Origin: Primulina eburnea
Taxonomy: Eukaryota > Streptophyta > Magnoliopsida > Lamiales > Gesneriaceae
Length of the DNA stretch: 64,000 nucleotides
Assembly (NCBI RefSeq): GCF_022965805.1
Contig: NC_133104.1
Span: 39,786,682 to 39,850,681, forward strand
Direction of reading: 5' to 3'
Position numbers and translations under genes: made by a program. This document shows positions 32,513 through 45,599 of this stretch, piece by piece. The notes beneath the pieces were generated by a model. That model was not told where the DNA came from. It saw only the letters and a list, made by a program, of their open reading frames with translations, and ran no database searches. Numbering within the stretch: the stretch's first letter is position 1; every line of letters begins with the position of its first letter.

Positions 32513-33063
32513 CAATTTATTTTTTACTTTATGTATCGAAATTACAGTGTAGTCCATCACTATTTCTTATAATTATATTTTGATCCTTATTTAAATATAA
32601 ATCAAACTAATTATAAAAAATATTATGTACTAGTTATTATTAAATCTTTATAACTCGTGTTTTTTATGTGTTTTGTGTAAATCGAAATGATCGATGTTAG
32701 AACTTACAAATTATATTGATCAGGTAACCTATACTGGATAAATTTTATGTGATATGCTCAAAACTAAAATGACAGATGTAGATAGAGATTGAACCCTAAC
32801 CTCTTAGTAGGAATTCATCACGTCCTATCATCCAAATTATCTCTTGAAACTGGATTTATTGTCTTTCACATGCTTAGACGTGGTTAAGTAATCTACTATA
32901 TATTATGGGTGAATTTGAATTAATAAAAATTTATTAAAAAATAAATACAAATTATTTTGAGTAAGACTTTTATGATACGATCTCAATGGATATATATCCG
33001 TAAGATGGGTTGATTCTATTCATATTTACAATGGAAAATATTATTTTTGAGATAAAAAATAGG
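32513..33063. other. AT-rich spacer
   Basis: GAGATTGAACCCTAACC near 32790 could be a box B on the minus strand of another SINE relic, without a convincing box A. About 32960-33030 is a decayed GAGAC-type copy. Confidence 0.35.
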
Positions 33064-33224
33064 GAAAAACTTGTGTGAGACGGTCTCACGGTTCATATTT
33101 GGGTCACCCATGAAAAATTATTACTTTTTATGCTAAGAGTATTACTTTTTATTGTGAATATGCGTAGGGTTGACCCGTCTCACAGATTATGATCCGTGAG
33201 ACGGTCTCATATGAGACTCACTCT
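33064..33224. repeat. GAGAC inverted-repeat element
   Basis: Nearly complete copy: AAAAACTTGTGTGAGACGG at the left, GATCCGTGAGACGGTCTC at the right, core TATTACTTTTTATGCTAAG. Confidence 0.9.
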
Positions 33225-34606
33225 AAAAAATAATATTTTTATAGACCGGATATGATTGAAGATCTGATTCATAAAATTAACTTGTGAAACATTTATGAAA
33301 ATTTTTGGAACCATTTTTCCATTTAAACATAGTAATATTGATGAGTTTTTTTCTTTAGAACATAATTCTGCCACCGAACTTTGTACGTATATGTACATCA
33401 TAACATTTTTTTTGAGCTGGTATATATACAGACACATCTTTTTTCCTAAACTTAATCATGATTTTTTGGCCCAAAAAAAAACGATTTAAGTTTTTGTTAT
33501 CCAAATTACCAAAAGTTTAAGTGGTAAAAAAATGATTGGATTAAATTTAATATAAAAATTTGTACTAATAGTAGTATGATTTCACTTTGAAATTATAGAA
33601 TATAAAATAGTGAAGTAAATATATAGTTAATAAAATCGATCACAAATATAAAATTTATTAATTGGTTTAATTTAAACTAATTTTACTATAATGTAAATAT
33701 TTATATTTTAATTAAGAAATACAATGTGCTAATAAATTGGGAAATGTAATTTTGAAGTTTTTTCCCAATCAAACTGATGCAATGTACAAATAATGTAATC
33801 TAAATATAGTGGATCCGAGTAACCAGTCAATCCAGATGGACATCTGATCATTCTATTCTCCTGATAATTAAATATTTGGGATCGTTATTTGCGTCAAAAA
33901 CAACGTTAAAAACGTAAAGATATTCGACAAAATCCTTGTGACACTAAGTCCATGATTACCTCAAGAATATACTGAAAAAACTATTGAGTTTTTGGAGTAA
34001 AAATTGAGAATGTATCTTGAAAATTAAGGTAATAGATTTCTTAACATAGATTATGGGCTTGAAGGTGCATGAACCATTTTTGGGCTTTAAGCCATTATAT
34101 GAGCGGTGAGCCCATTATTTTTCTTAAATATATTAATTATAATTCCATAAATTAGTTTTAATATAGTTGGATTACTTATTCTAAAACGTATAATTATCCA
34201 TCACAAATAAAAACCTTTTAATCAAATATTGATTGAATGATAGTTTGGAAGGAAAAAGACATCAAAATATTTAATATCTTTTAAAGCTATGTTACGTTTG
34301 CATTTCTAAAACTAATTTCTAATCTTTAAAAACAAAATACAAGAACAATGTCATTATATCATATAATTTTATCTTTTAAATAATACTTTTAAATATTTCA
34401 ACATAATTAACTAAAATTATTTTAAAAAAATTCCAAAATACCGTATCGTGTTAAACTCAATACAAACTATAAAAATTTGAAATGTTCATTTTAGTATTAC
34501 TTTTTAAAAAAAAAAAAAAAAGCGAGATCTTGAATACATTTTGATCGAAAGAACTCTTAACAAATCATATAATACATTCTAGCGTAGCCAAAGTATCTAA
34601 ATAATA
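33225..34606. other. AT-rich spacer
   Basis: No gene, RNA or element boundary that I can support. The opposed 64- and 76-codon frames at 33207-33489 have no family features. Confidence 0.5.
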
Positions 34607-34792
34607 ACAAAAACTTGTATGAGACGATTTCACATGTCTTAATTTGTGAGACGGATATTTTATTTGAGTCATCCATGAAAAAAGTATTACTTTTTATGCT
34701 AAGAGTATTACTTTTTATTGTGAATATTGGTATGGTTGACCCGTCTCACAGATAAAGATTCATAAGATATCGTCTCACAAGAGACCTACTCC
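34607..34792. repeat. GAGAC inverted-repeat element
   Basis: Full-length copy, AAAAACTTGTATGAGACG to GTCTCACAAGAGACCTACTC. Confidence 0.85.
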
Positions 34793-35302
34793 TAAATAAT
34801 AACTCATTTAGAAAATACTTTATTAAAATGAACATAATCTTAGTTTTACAATGGTTAGTGATGTTTGAAATTTTTAAGTTTTAAAATAAAATATACTCTG
34901 TTAAAATTAGAACATAAAGTGATAGAGTGTTTTAATAAACTTGAATCAAGTGATATATTTTTTATATTTTAATATCAAAATATTATTATTTTATTTAACA
35001 ATTTATATTTTTTAAAAAACTATCATGCGTAATTTAATTACATATAAAAATATCTCAAATTTATCATAATCTGATCAAAAGTCAGACGACATTATCACCC
35101 TTCATCCAAAAATATAAATTTGTATATATAAAAAGTTTCATGGATAATATATATAATCTTTATCTTTTATAGAAAAAATCATGTGCTAAAGTGTTAAAAT
35201 CATGTGCTAAAGTGTTAAGATCGAACGTTTATCATTATATTAAAAAAATATAACTATTAGCCAATACGCAACTTTATATACGTATACTCGTGACAGCGAA
35301 GA
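34793..35302. other. AT-rich spacer
   Basis: A 17-base word is duplicated side by side (AATCATGTGCTAAAGTGTTA, about 35175-35220). About 35240-35300 resembles 38190-38240, suggesting that the LTR element at 35303 landed in a dispersed repeat. Confidence 0.4.
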
Positions 35303-36880
35303 TGAAACGTCTGCATAACTTTTCTTAAAACGTGCTAGATTTTTTTTTTTTTTTAAACCTCACATAGCATTCGGCCGAACCATAAAATATTTTTGATATC
35401 ATTTTAAAATAAAACAACCAACTTCTTTACCAAATCTAAAAATAACGTTTGAAAAGTATAGCCCATACTATAACTTCTCAAAAATCTCTCATAAATAAAT
35501 TGTCGTAAAAAAAAATATCTTTAACATTGCTTAAAATCATGAATCGTAAACTAGTGCGGAAAACTAGCGTAGGTCCTCGGGTTATGTGCACCTTCAGTCC
35601 AGTCGGATCAACCATCAAGACCTCCATTAGCATTATCATGATAACCTGCATCCATCACACCTAGTGAGTCTAAAGACTCAACACACCATAATCTTGATAA
35701 CGAGTAATACGTAATACAGTTAACATATAACAGTGAAAAATACTTGCACTTAAAATATCATTTAATTAGCGCTTATTGTTAAACTAGTCCCCAAATTCCT
35801 TAATAAATGCAAAATAAATCCTTAATTTCCTCAAAAATTATCTTAATTGATCCTTAATTTCAAAAATCCTATGATTAACCCATAAATTCTCGGTATTCTT
35901 AATTTCCTTCTACGGGTTTCCCATAACATAATTTCAAAATTTTTAAACTTATTTACCCAAAAATCAATTCCTATAACCAATCTTACTTTTCATCAACTTA
36001 AAATCTCAATTTATCTATTTTCTTATTCCCAAAGTCGTTGTAATTTTCGAATAATTATTCCTTATGTCTAATTCCCAAAAATTAATTCAACTAATAACCA
36101 TGAATCATAAATATTTTCTTAAATAATCTACGTATCCCAAAAACGTTCATAGTATTTACGATTAACTTATAGCCCAAAAATAGAACGTCAACACTAAAAC
36201 CCAAATATCAAGATAGTCCAATTCCACCACAATAAACCAACATGCGTTAAAAATAAATAGTTTTTCATTTCATATCGTATCACATATAAAAATTCAAAAT
36301 CACATAAAACATATATTATCATGAAGCTACTAAACATGTCATGTAAACATTTAATTCATATATTTATGTAGGTAACATCATAAAATAATATAAAGCACGT
36401 AAACTTACAACTTTGAGGCTTGACGACTGATCTTCCCGGCGCTGATGGTGGCACAATCCTTTACAGAACCATTGCTCTGATACCAACTGAAACGTCTGCA
36501 TAACTTTTCTTAAAACGTGCTAGATTTTTTTTTTTTTTTAAACCTCACATAGCATTCGGCCGAACCATAAAATATTTTTGATATCATTTTAAAATAAAAC
36601 AACCAACTTCTTTACCAAATCTAAAAATAACGTTTGAAAAGTATAGCCCATACTATAACTTCTCAAAAATCTCTCATAAATAAATTGTCGTAAAAAAAAA
36701 TATCTTTAACATTGCTTAAAATCATGAATCGTAAACTAGTGCGGAAAACTAGCGTAGGTCCTCGGGTTATGTGCACCTTCAGTCCAGTCGGATCAACCAT
36801 CAAGACCTCCATTAGCATTATCATGATAACCTGCATCCATCACACCTAGTGAGTCTAAAGACTCAGCACACCCTAATCTT
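35303..36880 (-). mobile_element. Short LTR element with near-identical 393-bp repeats
   Basis: Direct repeats 35303-35695 and 36488-36880 differ at about two positions. Next to the second copy is TGGTATCAGAGC on the minus strand (36474-36485), an initiator-Met tRNA primer site, so the element reads on minus. The second repeat is cut at 36880 and the other LTR edge is not defined, so LTR length is unclear. No protein frame. The repeat shares words with the solo LTR at 16928-20172 (GGTCCTCGGGTT, GTGAGTCTAAAGACTCA). Confidence 0.75.
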
Positions 36881-37429
36881 CTTTTTCTCATCCATCATGT
36901 CATACTATATTTTTAAAAGTTATTTTGCATGAAGCATGAAATCCAGAATTTTTGCTGTTCTCGGTTTCTCTTGTTGCATGATCTTTATACAATATGTTTG
37001 ATGTCATGACTCACGATTATACACCTAAGGGGCTGCCGTGACATTAAGGGATGATCAAACTAAGTTAATATGCGAATTAAAGTCACACACTCACATCAAA
37101 CTCACGGCAATCTCATAAGAAGCAAGCAAACAAAAGCTGTAAAACTATTTTACTGTAACAAGTTTGGGTGATCGATATCATGGGTAAAGAGTGCTGGGCT
37201 TGGTCTCGGCATGTGCAGGGCTAGCTAGGGTCTTGGTATGAGTCAAGGAAGAGTCCTAGCCACGCTAGGACTCTCAAACCAGGAGGTGGGAGGAGTCCTC
37301 ACCAAGAGGGACTCCACCCGAGAAGCATGGGAAAGATACGCAGGTGGTTGCCGTGGTGCAGGGAAGTGAGGGGCTCGGTCAGGGGCTTCGGTCTGGGTTA
37401 GGGCGAGGCACTAGGGTCCTTTAGGGTCT
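36881..37429. other. LTR-related noncoding DNA
   Basis: Probably the upstream part of the inverted LTR copy that follows. It contains GC-richer stretches (37195-37440) with repeated GGACTC and AGGGTC words, and no protein frame. Confidence 0.4.
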
Positions 37430-37822
37430 ATAGAAGGTGGTTCTGAGGAAGGTCTTGATGAGTGATACTACTGGACTGATGGCGCACACAACCCGAGGAC
37501 CAGCGCATTATTTTCCGCATTACGCTTTATGATTTCTTTTAAAGATTTTAAGACTATTTATTTATGCTTTTGAGAGGTTTTTGGAGAGTTTAGTATGGGC
37601 TACACTTTTCAACATTTATTGCTTTTTAGGTTTGGTAAAACGTTTTACGATTTCTGGTTTGACTATTCCCTTTCAATTTTCAAATACTAGTTGGATGATT
37701 TACTTTAAAATGGTGCAAGATTATTTTTATGTGCATGTGCATGCAATGACCGAGAATGTGAGAGATTTAAAAAAAAAAAAATTCTAGTACTTTTAAAGCA
37801 ATAAGAGATGAGGACGTTTCAG
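37430..37822 (+). mobile_element. Inverted, diverged LTR copy
   Basis: GGTCTTGATG, ACTGGACTGATGG, CCGAGGACC, GAGAGGTTTTTGGAGAG and the end GAGGACGTTTCAG match the reverse complement of the 393-bp repeats at 35303 and 36488, with many differences. It is an older member of the same family. Confidence 0.7.
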
Positions 37823-37834
37823 AAGAACTCACTT

Positions 37835-38540
37835 ATTCCATATGCTAATGGATAGAGATGCTAAGCTCATGAGTCTGGAGATATTTGTCTATCTATTGGT
37901 GTTGTCTTATATATTCTTAGATATCAATCCTACCATTTTCATACCACCGTCCATATCCATAACAAAGACAGTATTATCCATTAAGATCTGACATTATTTT
38001 TTTATGGTTCATCTAACAAATCAAATAAAGCAACGCAACGTCAACAGTTTGACACATAAAAACTATTGTCATTCATACATGCATAACCCAATTTCCTCCC
38101 TCGAGAAATATATAAATATGTTTTTTTTGGAAGCTTAAGCCTATGACATCTCTCGGATAATTATGATCAAACACTTACCAACATACAAAAAACTATAATT
38201 GTTAGTCAAGACCCAACTTTATTTTCGTATACTCATGGCAACACATAGTACACTTACTTGAGTACTGATGAGTGTGTTGTTAAGTCCATTTGTTTCGGAG
38301 ATATGCTTATAATAATGTTATCTCGTATATCTTAGACATCAGTGTTACATTTTCCGTACCACTGATTGTGACTCCAATAGATACAGTACTGCATGTTAAG
38401 GTCCAACTTCACTATTTTACGAATCACCTAACCAACCAAATCAAACGACACAACATGAACAACTTGACGCACAAAATTTTCTTAAAAAGTTCACATATCA
38501 CAGTACTAACCTCACTTATATATACTTAGTCCAACTAAAG
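37835..38540. repeat. Diverged tandem duplicate of ~250 bp
   Basis: 37850-38110 and 38270-38520 share, in the same order, TCNGGAGATAT, TTAGAYATCA, CATACCACNG, CATTAAGATC/GTTAAGGTCC and CAACTTGACGC/CAGTTTGACAC-like words. They could be decayed LTRs of a small element, with the 160 bp between them as its interior. No coding frame. Confidence 0.45.
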
Positions 38541-39924
38541 GAATATTAGTTACTAGTAACAAACATACTTAGAAGTATAAATTGGATGAAATTGTATTTG
38601 AAATGAAATAATTTACTTTTTCAGGTAAAAGGTATTCTATAATAAATAAAATAAATAAAATGTGCAAATTAAAATATGATCCACTGTTTTTTGGAATTCG
38701 GCCTTTTGTATAATATAATATAATATAATATATTTGATGATTGATCAATAATATTTGAATTATTAATTTAATGAAATTGTCCACCCACTTGCTATATATT
38801 GATGAGTATTATAATATTATTTTTTGTGATAGTACATGTTTAGTCAGTATGCATCAAACAATATTTTTGTTATTGGACGAATATTATTTTGATTCAAACT
38901 ATTATAAATTAAAATCATATTTTTATTGAAAAAATTACATTTGATTTAGCAACGTTGCTCAATAGATTTTTATTATGGAAATTATTTGTAGCTTTAAAAA
39001 TCAACTAACCATCCGAAATCGTTCAAAACCGCATACTCAGTTTTATTTGAATGACCGCAATTTTCAGAAATATTTATAATCAAAGCAAGTTGATTTCAAT
39101 TTAATGAGTAAACTTACCAAACTCTACCGTTATTATCTTAATAATGGGTGAACATTTGGAACTTGAATTCAGTCTCATTGCTATCTATTTCTATCAAAGT
39201 TATGAAACCAGCCTGGCTTTTTGTATGTTACTTATATGACATTAAGATAACCAAAAAAAACTTTTGTGAGACTGTAGTTAGGAGTCAGATATCAATCTCT
39301 TATTTGGATTAACAAATTTTTTATATCAAAATTATTACTTATTAATGTAAATATTAATATAATTAACTCATCTCACAGATAAAGAGTCGTAAAACATTCT
39401 TACTAGAGACTTACTACTAGCAGGTAACATACAATTTTTCATTTGTTACAAGTTGAATTTCCAAAAATATCTTAGTTATTATCTATTTAGATTTTGTTTT
39501 TGACACAGTTTGGTTCGTGAGATGACATAATGTTTTGTAAATATAATATGTTGTAAAATTTGAGTTAAACATGAGATATAACAAATATGATTGTCTCGTC
39601 TTTGTCACAAGTCGTGCGTGTGCAAGTAATGACCAAGAAAAAAATTATTATCAGAAAATTAAAATCATCTTATCTTAAAAACGTAGGTATGTTTCGCAAA
39701 TAAATGTTCTTTCATTATGAATTTGTGTTCTTGACTTTGTGTATTGCCTTTAATTTGCAAAACCCGAAATATTGCAATTTGCAATCTGGGAATTCACTTT
39801 CACCCCTCAACATTTTCTATTTGAATATTCGCAAGAATCGCAGCCTCTTCCTTCCCGCATGTTCTAACAAAAATTTGGCAGGACCATACAACTCAGCACA
39901 CAAGGAGCAGGCGGCAGCTTACCC
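38541..39924. other. AT-rich 5' flank of SMO1
   Basis: No gene. About 39255-39415 is a strongly decayed GAGAC-type copy. The 119-codon plus frame at 39704-40063 overlaps the SMO1 first exon in another frame and is not a gene. Confidence 0.45.
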
Positions 39925-39932
39925 ATATAAAT
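39924..39932 (+). promoter_or_regulatory. Likely TATA box of SMO1
   Basis: CATATAAAT lies about 55 bp before the start codon, so transcription would begin near 39960 with a short leader. It is the best TATA match close to the gene. Confidence 0.45.
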
Positions 39933-39983
39933 TGCAAAACACCCCTCCCCCCAAATTTGTGATCTGGTCCCCACTACTACCCA

Positions 39984-42900
39984 ATGCTGCCGTACACCAC
40001 CGTGGTAGAGGCGGAAGCCACTTTGGGGAGATCGCTCACGGTGGCGGAGTCCCTTTGGCTTAGCTACACTGCCGCCAAATCCGACTACTTCCTGTACTGC
40101 CACAACATCATCTTTCTCTTCGCCATTTTCTCAGTCTTCCCCTTATACTACCTATTTCTCGAGTATTTCTTCAAGAACACCATCGAGCCTTTCAAAATCC
40201 AGCCCAAAGTTAAGATTTCTCTCTCCGATTCCCTAAGCTGCTACAAATCCGTCATGCGTATGTTCTTTCTTGTGGTTGGACCTCTTCAACTAGTTTCGTA
40301 TCCTACCATTAAGGTATGTTTTTTTTTATAACTGAAGAAACTCAGATCATTCTTCCACTACCTTGTCAAACTGGGCTTTTTCTCTTGTTGGAGCTAGGGA
40401 TTGTTTATTTAGTGAAATGCTCAATCATTAAATTCGTGAATGCTTATTCTGTCAGAAAACTATGTGTTTTGTTTAATGTACGGTTTGATGCTGGCTTTGT
40501 TATTATTTTTGTTGGGTTTTGATTAAAGTTCCGATATTTTTGCATCAAGCATATCAGTTCTCAGGTCAAGAAATTTATTTTGATTCTTAGTTATCTTCTA
40601 CTATCGAATGTAGATGATTGGGATAAGAACAAGCTTGCCATTGCCTTCTTTGTGGGAAATTGCAGTACAATTGTTGGTGTATTTCATTGTCGAGGACTAC
40701 ACAAACTATTGGGTCCATAGACTTCTGCATTCCAAATGGGGGTATGATAAGATTCACAAGGTGCATCATGAGTACACTGCTCCAATTGGGTTTGCGGCTC
40801 CGTATGCTCATTGGGCTGAGATTTTGATCCTCGGGATTCCCTCCTTTCTAGGGCCTGCCATGGTCCCAGGTCATATTATTACCTTCTGGTTATGGATTGC
40901 TTTGAGGCAGATAGAGGCCATTGAGACTCACAGTGGGTAAGGCACTTCGCATGCTTGATGCTCATGCTTTAGCGTGAAACCTTTGGGCTTTTGCTTGATT
41001 TAATGTTGATTTTATCTACTTTCTTTAAATAATTTGATCAAATGATGGGTAAACAGTGATATTTATGCACTCTTTGAGATTTTTTTACTTCTCTGTATTT
41101 GAACTTGTCCACTGGAAAATGAACGGGCTTGTGGCTTGTGGCTTGTGGAATAGGCGGATGAGTTCAATAATAGTGGATTAACTTTGTGCACGAGGAAAAG
41201 GATTAAAAATGGTTTTTCCTCTCTCTTTGCACTTAATGTTTGGTATTCCTTTTCTTGTCTGGTGCTCTGCTCTTCCCCTTTTTCTTAATTGAGTAGTTGA
41301 TTTGCCAACAGAATCATTTGATAAGTTTTAGGCTTAACTGCTCCAACCTTTTGTCAAAGAACACCCGCACACATTTGCCTTGACTCAAAACCAAGACGCA
41401 TGTTTTGGCAAACCCGCAGCTATATCACTAGGTTGTTTGGTTGGCCGCTACTCCAACTTGCTTCGTAATTTCCTTATATTCCAGTTTTATTCAACTTTTT
41501 ATTCATTAAGACAACAGGCATTTTACGGTAGCAAGTCATCTGTATTTTTGTGCATCAACTTGTGCCAATAGGTTGTGCGAGTTTTTCAATACAAACGTGG
41601 CTTATAATGGATCACTGATCACCGATTTTCTATCAGATCACATGAAAAGTTGATGTGTAGGTTGAACTTAGAGTGCTCAATGTGTATTAAAAAAAAACTC
41701 ATTATGTTATTCCCTAATTTTCAACAAATGGTTATTTTTATGTGTGGAAATCTTAGATTAGTGATTGATGTGTGAATATGTAAGTGGATCAGCATGGCAA
41801 CCTTTACCTTATGTAAATTGACATTAAGTTCTCTTAGGCAGTAGAGACAAATAAAGCAATGCAAGCAGGGTGTATTTTTAATGATTTAAAAGTAGGAATT
41901 CGGAAAAAAGGCATGCCACCTCCAAACTCATGCAATCATTATTTTTTATTTGGGCTATAGTGTCATGATCTTAGCTTTGAAAGTGCACCAATGAAAGCCA
42001 TAAATCAATCAATTATGTTGGAGAAGGTGGAAATGGAACTGTAGATGTAATGGACAGAGGACATTTACTTGAAATAATAAAAAGGTGAAACTGATGTAAG
42101 ACTAGCAAAAAAGTGAGGTTATTCAGATTTACTTCATAATCTGGTGTTGGTATTTTGTTATGTGCTTATCGTAGAATGTTTGTTGGAAGCAGTTAAAAGA
42201 CTATTTGGATTTTGTTTAATAAGGTAAATGAGCTAGAGTGTACTGTGACAAGTATTTATACATAGTAAATGAAGATTAATATGAGAATGAAGAGTTACGT
42301 TGGCTAAAATATAGTCAAAAAGGAATGTACAATCATCCACTAGCTAAAATGTATAGAGATATAGGTACATGTTAAAAAATGTACATAGATCTAGCTACAA
42401 TTTTCAACATGTCTTCCACATGCATGAACTAATATCGCCATCAACAGCAATATAAAGATGCCAAAACGGCAGGAAATGCATTTTGATGACAAGAGTCTAT
42501 TAAACTTGGTCTTAAATCGTGTGTCCTGTGTATCGTGGTACCTCTCCAGGTTCATGTTAGATACTATTTTCTTACATCACGTATAACATGGATGACTTAG
42601 TTTTCAGCGGTTGTCTGAGCTTAAAAGTTTTCTGCCATCTGATTTTGGCTTTATATCCTGAAAACTTAAACTTCTCATATTTAAGCTGTCAAACCATTAT
42701 TCAACCCCACCCCCACCCCCACCCCCCGTTAATATTATGTGCAGAATCCAAAATGTTTGATGGTTATGGTTCGAACATAGTTCAGTTTATATAATGTGAT
42801 AATTAATTAGTCGTGATGACTCTGATTGTAGCAAATTTTACATTTGTTAATAAAATACATGTACGAGGAGCAAAGCTTGCGTTCCAATGAAGAAAAGAAC

Positions 42901-43571
42901 ATCTATCCGTGTATCTGAGATGCTATTAATTTTGATATTTGTTTCATTTGCTCGCGGATATGGAACATGTTTCTTCTACCTTCTTTGTCCCTAAACACAT
43001 TTTATTCAAGTCAAATTGTTAACAAGAAGTGATATCAATTCCATTGTGATTAATATGTTTTTGACAATAATTTAGGTACGACTTCCCTTGGACTCCGACG
43101 AAATATATACCTTTTTATGGTGGTGCGGATTATCACGATTACCATCATTATGTCGGCGGGCAAAGCCAGAGTAATTTTGCATCGGTGTTTACGTATTGTG
43201 ATTACATTTATGGCACTGACAAGGTGATTATTTGAATAATTTGTCATTGTTAGTACAAGATTATTTTGGCTTCCAAATGTAGTTGTTAACGAAGGACTGT
43301 TTTTTTAAAAAAATAAATTCACAGGGATACCGCTATCAAAAGAAAGTCCTCCAGCAGGTAAATAATCTTAACATGTCTTAATCGTATTCCTTTCGTGTCT
43401 TAAAGGTTTTTTATTGCCAAGCAAGACAGTCATCCGACGCATACATGATCAGTAGATCTTGGTGAAGAGAATTTATTTTTGGTCTTGTAGTTACAGGAGG
43501 GACTGAAAAGCAACGGCATGAAGAACGAAAATTTGCAGAACCAATCAGCTCAAGGTTGTAAACTCGATTAA
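39984..43571 (+). CDS. SMO1: Sterol C4-methyl oxidase, SMO1 type
   Basis: Five exons: 39984-40313, 40614-40936, 43076-43223, 43325-43357 and 43491-43571. All junctions are GT-AG, total 915 nt, 304 aa. ER membrane di-iron oxygenase of the fatty-acid-hydroxylase superfamily; in plants SMO1 enzymes start removal of the first C4 methyl of 24-methylenecycloartanol-type sterols. All three histidine boxes are present: HRLLH (145-149), HKVHH (158-162) and HDYHH (238-242), with EDYTNYWVHR, IETHSGYDFPW and YHHYVGGQSQSNFASVFTYC as family signatures. Hydrophobic segments at about 40-65, 90-115 and 125-140 would anchor it. Start ATG opens MLPYTTVVEAEATLGRSLT, as in other plant SMO1s. Intron 3 of exon order 2-3 is long (2.1 kb). 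Exon 5 has two in-frame acceptors 6 bp apart, so isoforms differing by two residues are possible. Confidence 0.97.
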
Positions 43572-44133
43572 TTGTGGGTTCAAAAACTTGGTGAAAGCTT
43601 ATCTCAAAGTTTTGGAGATGTTTTAGTCTGCGGGGAGGCTAAATGTTGCTGTTAGGGACATGAACTGTGTTGGGGGAAGTTGTGTTCCAACAAAATCTTC
43701 TAAATGAATCCAATCTGTTGTGGCAAAAACTACAGGCACTTTGTTGCCTGAGTTTGCACAAGTCAATTCGGACGACGGTTTTTCTAGTCGAAGTGCTACT
43801 ATATATGCTTTGTTGCTATACTATGTGGACGCTGTCTTAAAATTTAATGGATTCGAACATGTTTTTTAAAAATTATTTCCTTGAGTGTCTTAACATGTGT
43901 GTTTGAAAGATAAGTGACAGCAGAGCAGATTATTTATATGTCTATGTTTCCGTTAAAATTAAGATCAAAATGCTTTTAAAATAAAAACAATATGAAACAT
44001 TAATTGTTCATTGTGTCTTAGAATTTGAATCAATGATTGCTATTCATAATCTCAAATCCATTATTTTCATAAGCTGATAAGTGATCGAATAGTTTAGTTT
44101 AAAATGGAAGTTCAACCAATTTGACCGGGATAC

Positions 44134-44135
<2 letters not shown>

Positions 44136-44191
<56 letters not shown>
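44136..44191. repeat. (TA)n microsatellite
   Basis: About 27 TA units. Confidence 0.95.
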
Positions 44192-44197
<6 letters not shown>

Positions 44198-44309
44198 TAA
44201 TATGATATATTAAATAATATACTTTAAATGGTAAAGATATCAAATGTGTATATACATACTAAAAAATATATTTATTAAAATTTAAAATATAGACAAAATA
44301 CACACACAC

Positions 44310-44310
<1 letters not shown>

Positions 44311-44371
<61 letters not shown>
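44311..44371. repeat. (TA)n microsatellite
   Basis: About 30 TA units, preceded by CACACACACA. Confidence 0.95.
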
Positions 44372-44372
<1 letters not shown>

Positions 44373-44560
44373 CAAAATATTAAACATAATTATATATATA
44401 CAAAAAATCTATTCTCCCAACTTGTTGGGTAGCTTACTGTGCCCACCTGCCACATGGCGTTTAAGTGGCCGCCATGTGTCATTAACTTTTTTAAAATAAA
44501 TTAAAAAATAAATCTTTACCATAATGCGTTCACGAAGGTAAGCTATGGGTTTTTAATAAT

Positions 44561-44740
44561 GACAAATTGTGTGAGACGATCTTATAAGTCGTATTTTGTG
44601 AGACGGATATTTTATTTGGGTCATCTATGAAAAAATATTACTTTTTATGCTAAAAGTATTACTTTTTATTGTGAATATCGGTAGGGTTGATCCGTCTCAC
44701 AGATAAAGATTCGTGAGACTGTCTAACAAGATACCTACTC
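44561..44740. repeat. GAGAC inverted-repeat element
   Basis: Full-length copy with slightly decayed ends (GTGTGAGACGATCTTATAAG at the left, AAGATTCGTGAGACTGTC at the right). Confidence 0.9.
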
Positions 44741-45270
44741 TTTAGTAATAAGAGACGCGCCGTGTTTCTGTCGCGGACTTATTTAACAAACAGTTTCTTT
44801 TCCAAAGATGAATTTCTCTCTTATTCCTCCTTCAATTAGTTTCTCGTGTCCTTGACTTAGCTTTGATTTTTAATCTCATCAATTAAAAAAGTTAATTAGA
44901 ACCAAGAATTTAATTTTTGGAGGTGACAATGGACCATCTTTTGGGAATAATTATAATGATATAATGAAGTTAATTAGGTGTTTCTTTCTTAAAAGTTATT
45001 CACATTCATACGGTAATTTTTTTTAAAAAGATTAAATATAATGGTGCCGGTTCTAAATTACAGGAACTTTATCTTAAAAACTTTGTTTCTGGTGTTGGTT
45101 TGGTTTTAACTGAATAATTTAATTGCGTTTGTATCAACATTTCTTCTACATGATTTTCTATGTTTTTATTTTTATATCACTAAGTATACACATCTTTTGG
45201 GTCTTATTTGTGGTTCTTGAACCAAAGGTTATGTATAATATTGATGGTGTTGTGTAGTTAATTTTTAGAT
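44741..45270. other. AT-rich spacer
   Basis: Nothing recognised. Confidence 0.5.
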
Positions 45271-45420
45271 TAGGTATCTTGTGAGACTGTCTCACGAACC
45301 AATATTCACAAAAAAAAGTAATATTTTTAGCATAAAAAGTAATATTTTTTAATGGATGACCTAAATAAGAGCTTCGACCCACGAAATTGATCCGTAAAAC
45401 TATTTCACAAGAGTTTTTGT
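45271..45420. repeat. GAGAC inverted-repeat element with internal deletion
   Basis: GGTATCTTGTGAGACTGTCTCACGAACC passes directly into AATATTCACAAAAAAAAG, so about 30 bp of the usual left arm is missing. The right end is decayed. Confidence 0.8.
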
Positions 45421-45599
45421 ATAAATTTCATGATTGGATTTTAACCTTCTTTGGTTTGATTGATTGTTACCAACACTTTTTTCTTTCAAGAAGGAAGTTT
45501 GGGATTGATCAAAAGATTCATCAGGCCTGTGGCCAAATGATTTCTTTATGGGATGGATCCAAATAATGAAGGATGTGGTGCTAATTAGATCAATCAGAC

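Larger units (their letters stand above)
43572..44560. other. 3' flank of SMO1 with TA microsatellites
   Basis: Presumed 3' UTR up to about 43850, then AT-rich DNA with (TA)n tracts at 44136-44191 and 44311-44371. About 44400-44560 is unremarkable. Confidence 0.6.

Noticed and set aside
39704..40063. 119-codon plus frame before SMO1
   Set aside because: Overlaps SMO1 exon 1 in a different frame and starts upstream of the likely TATA box.
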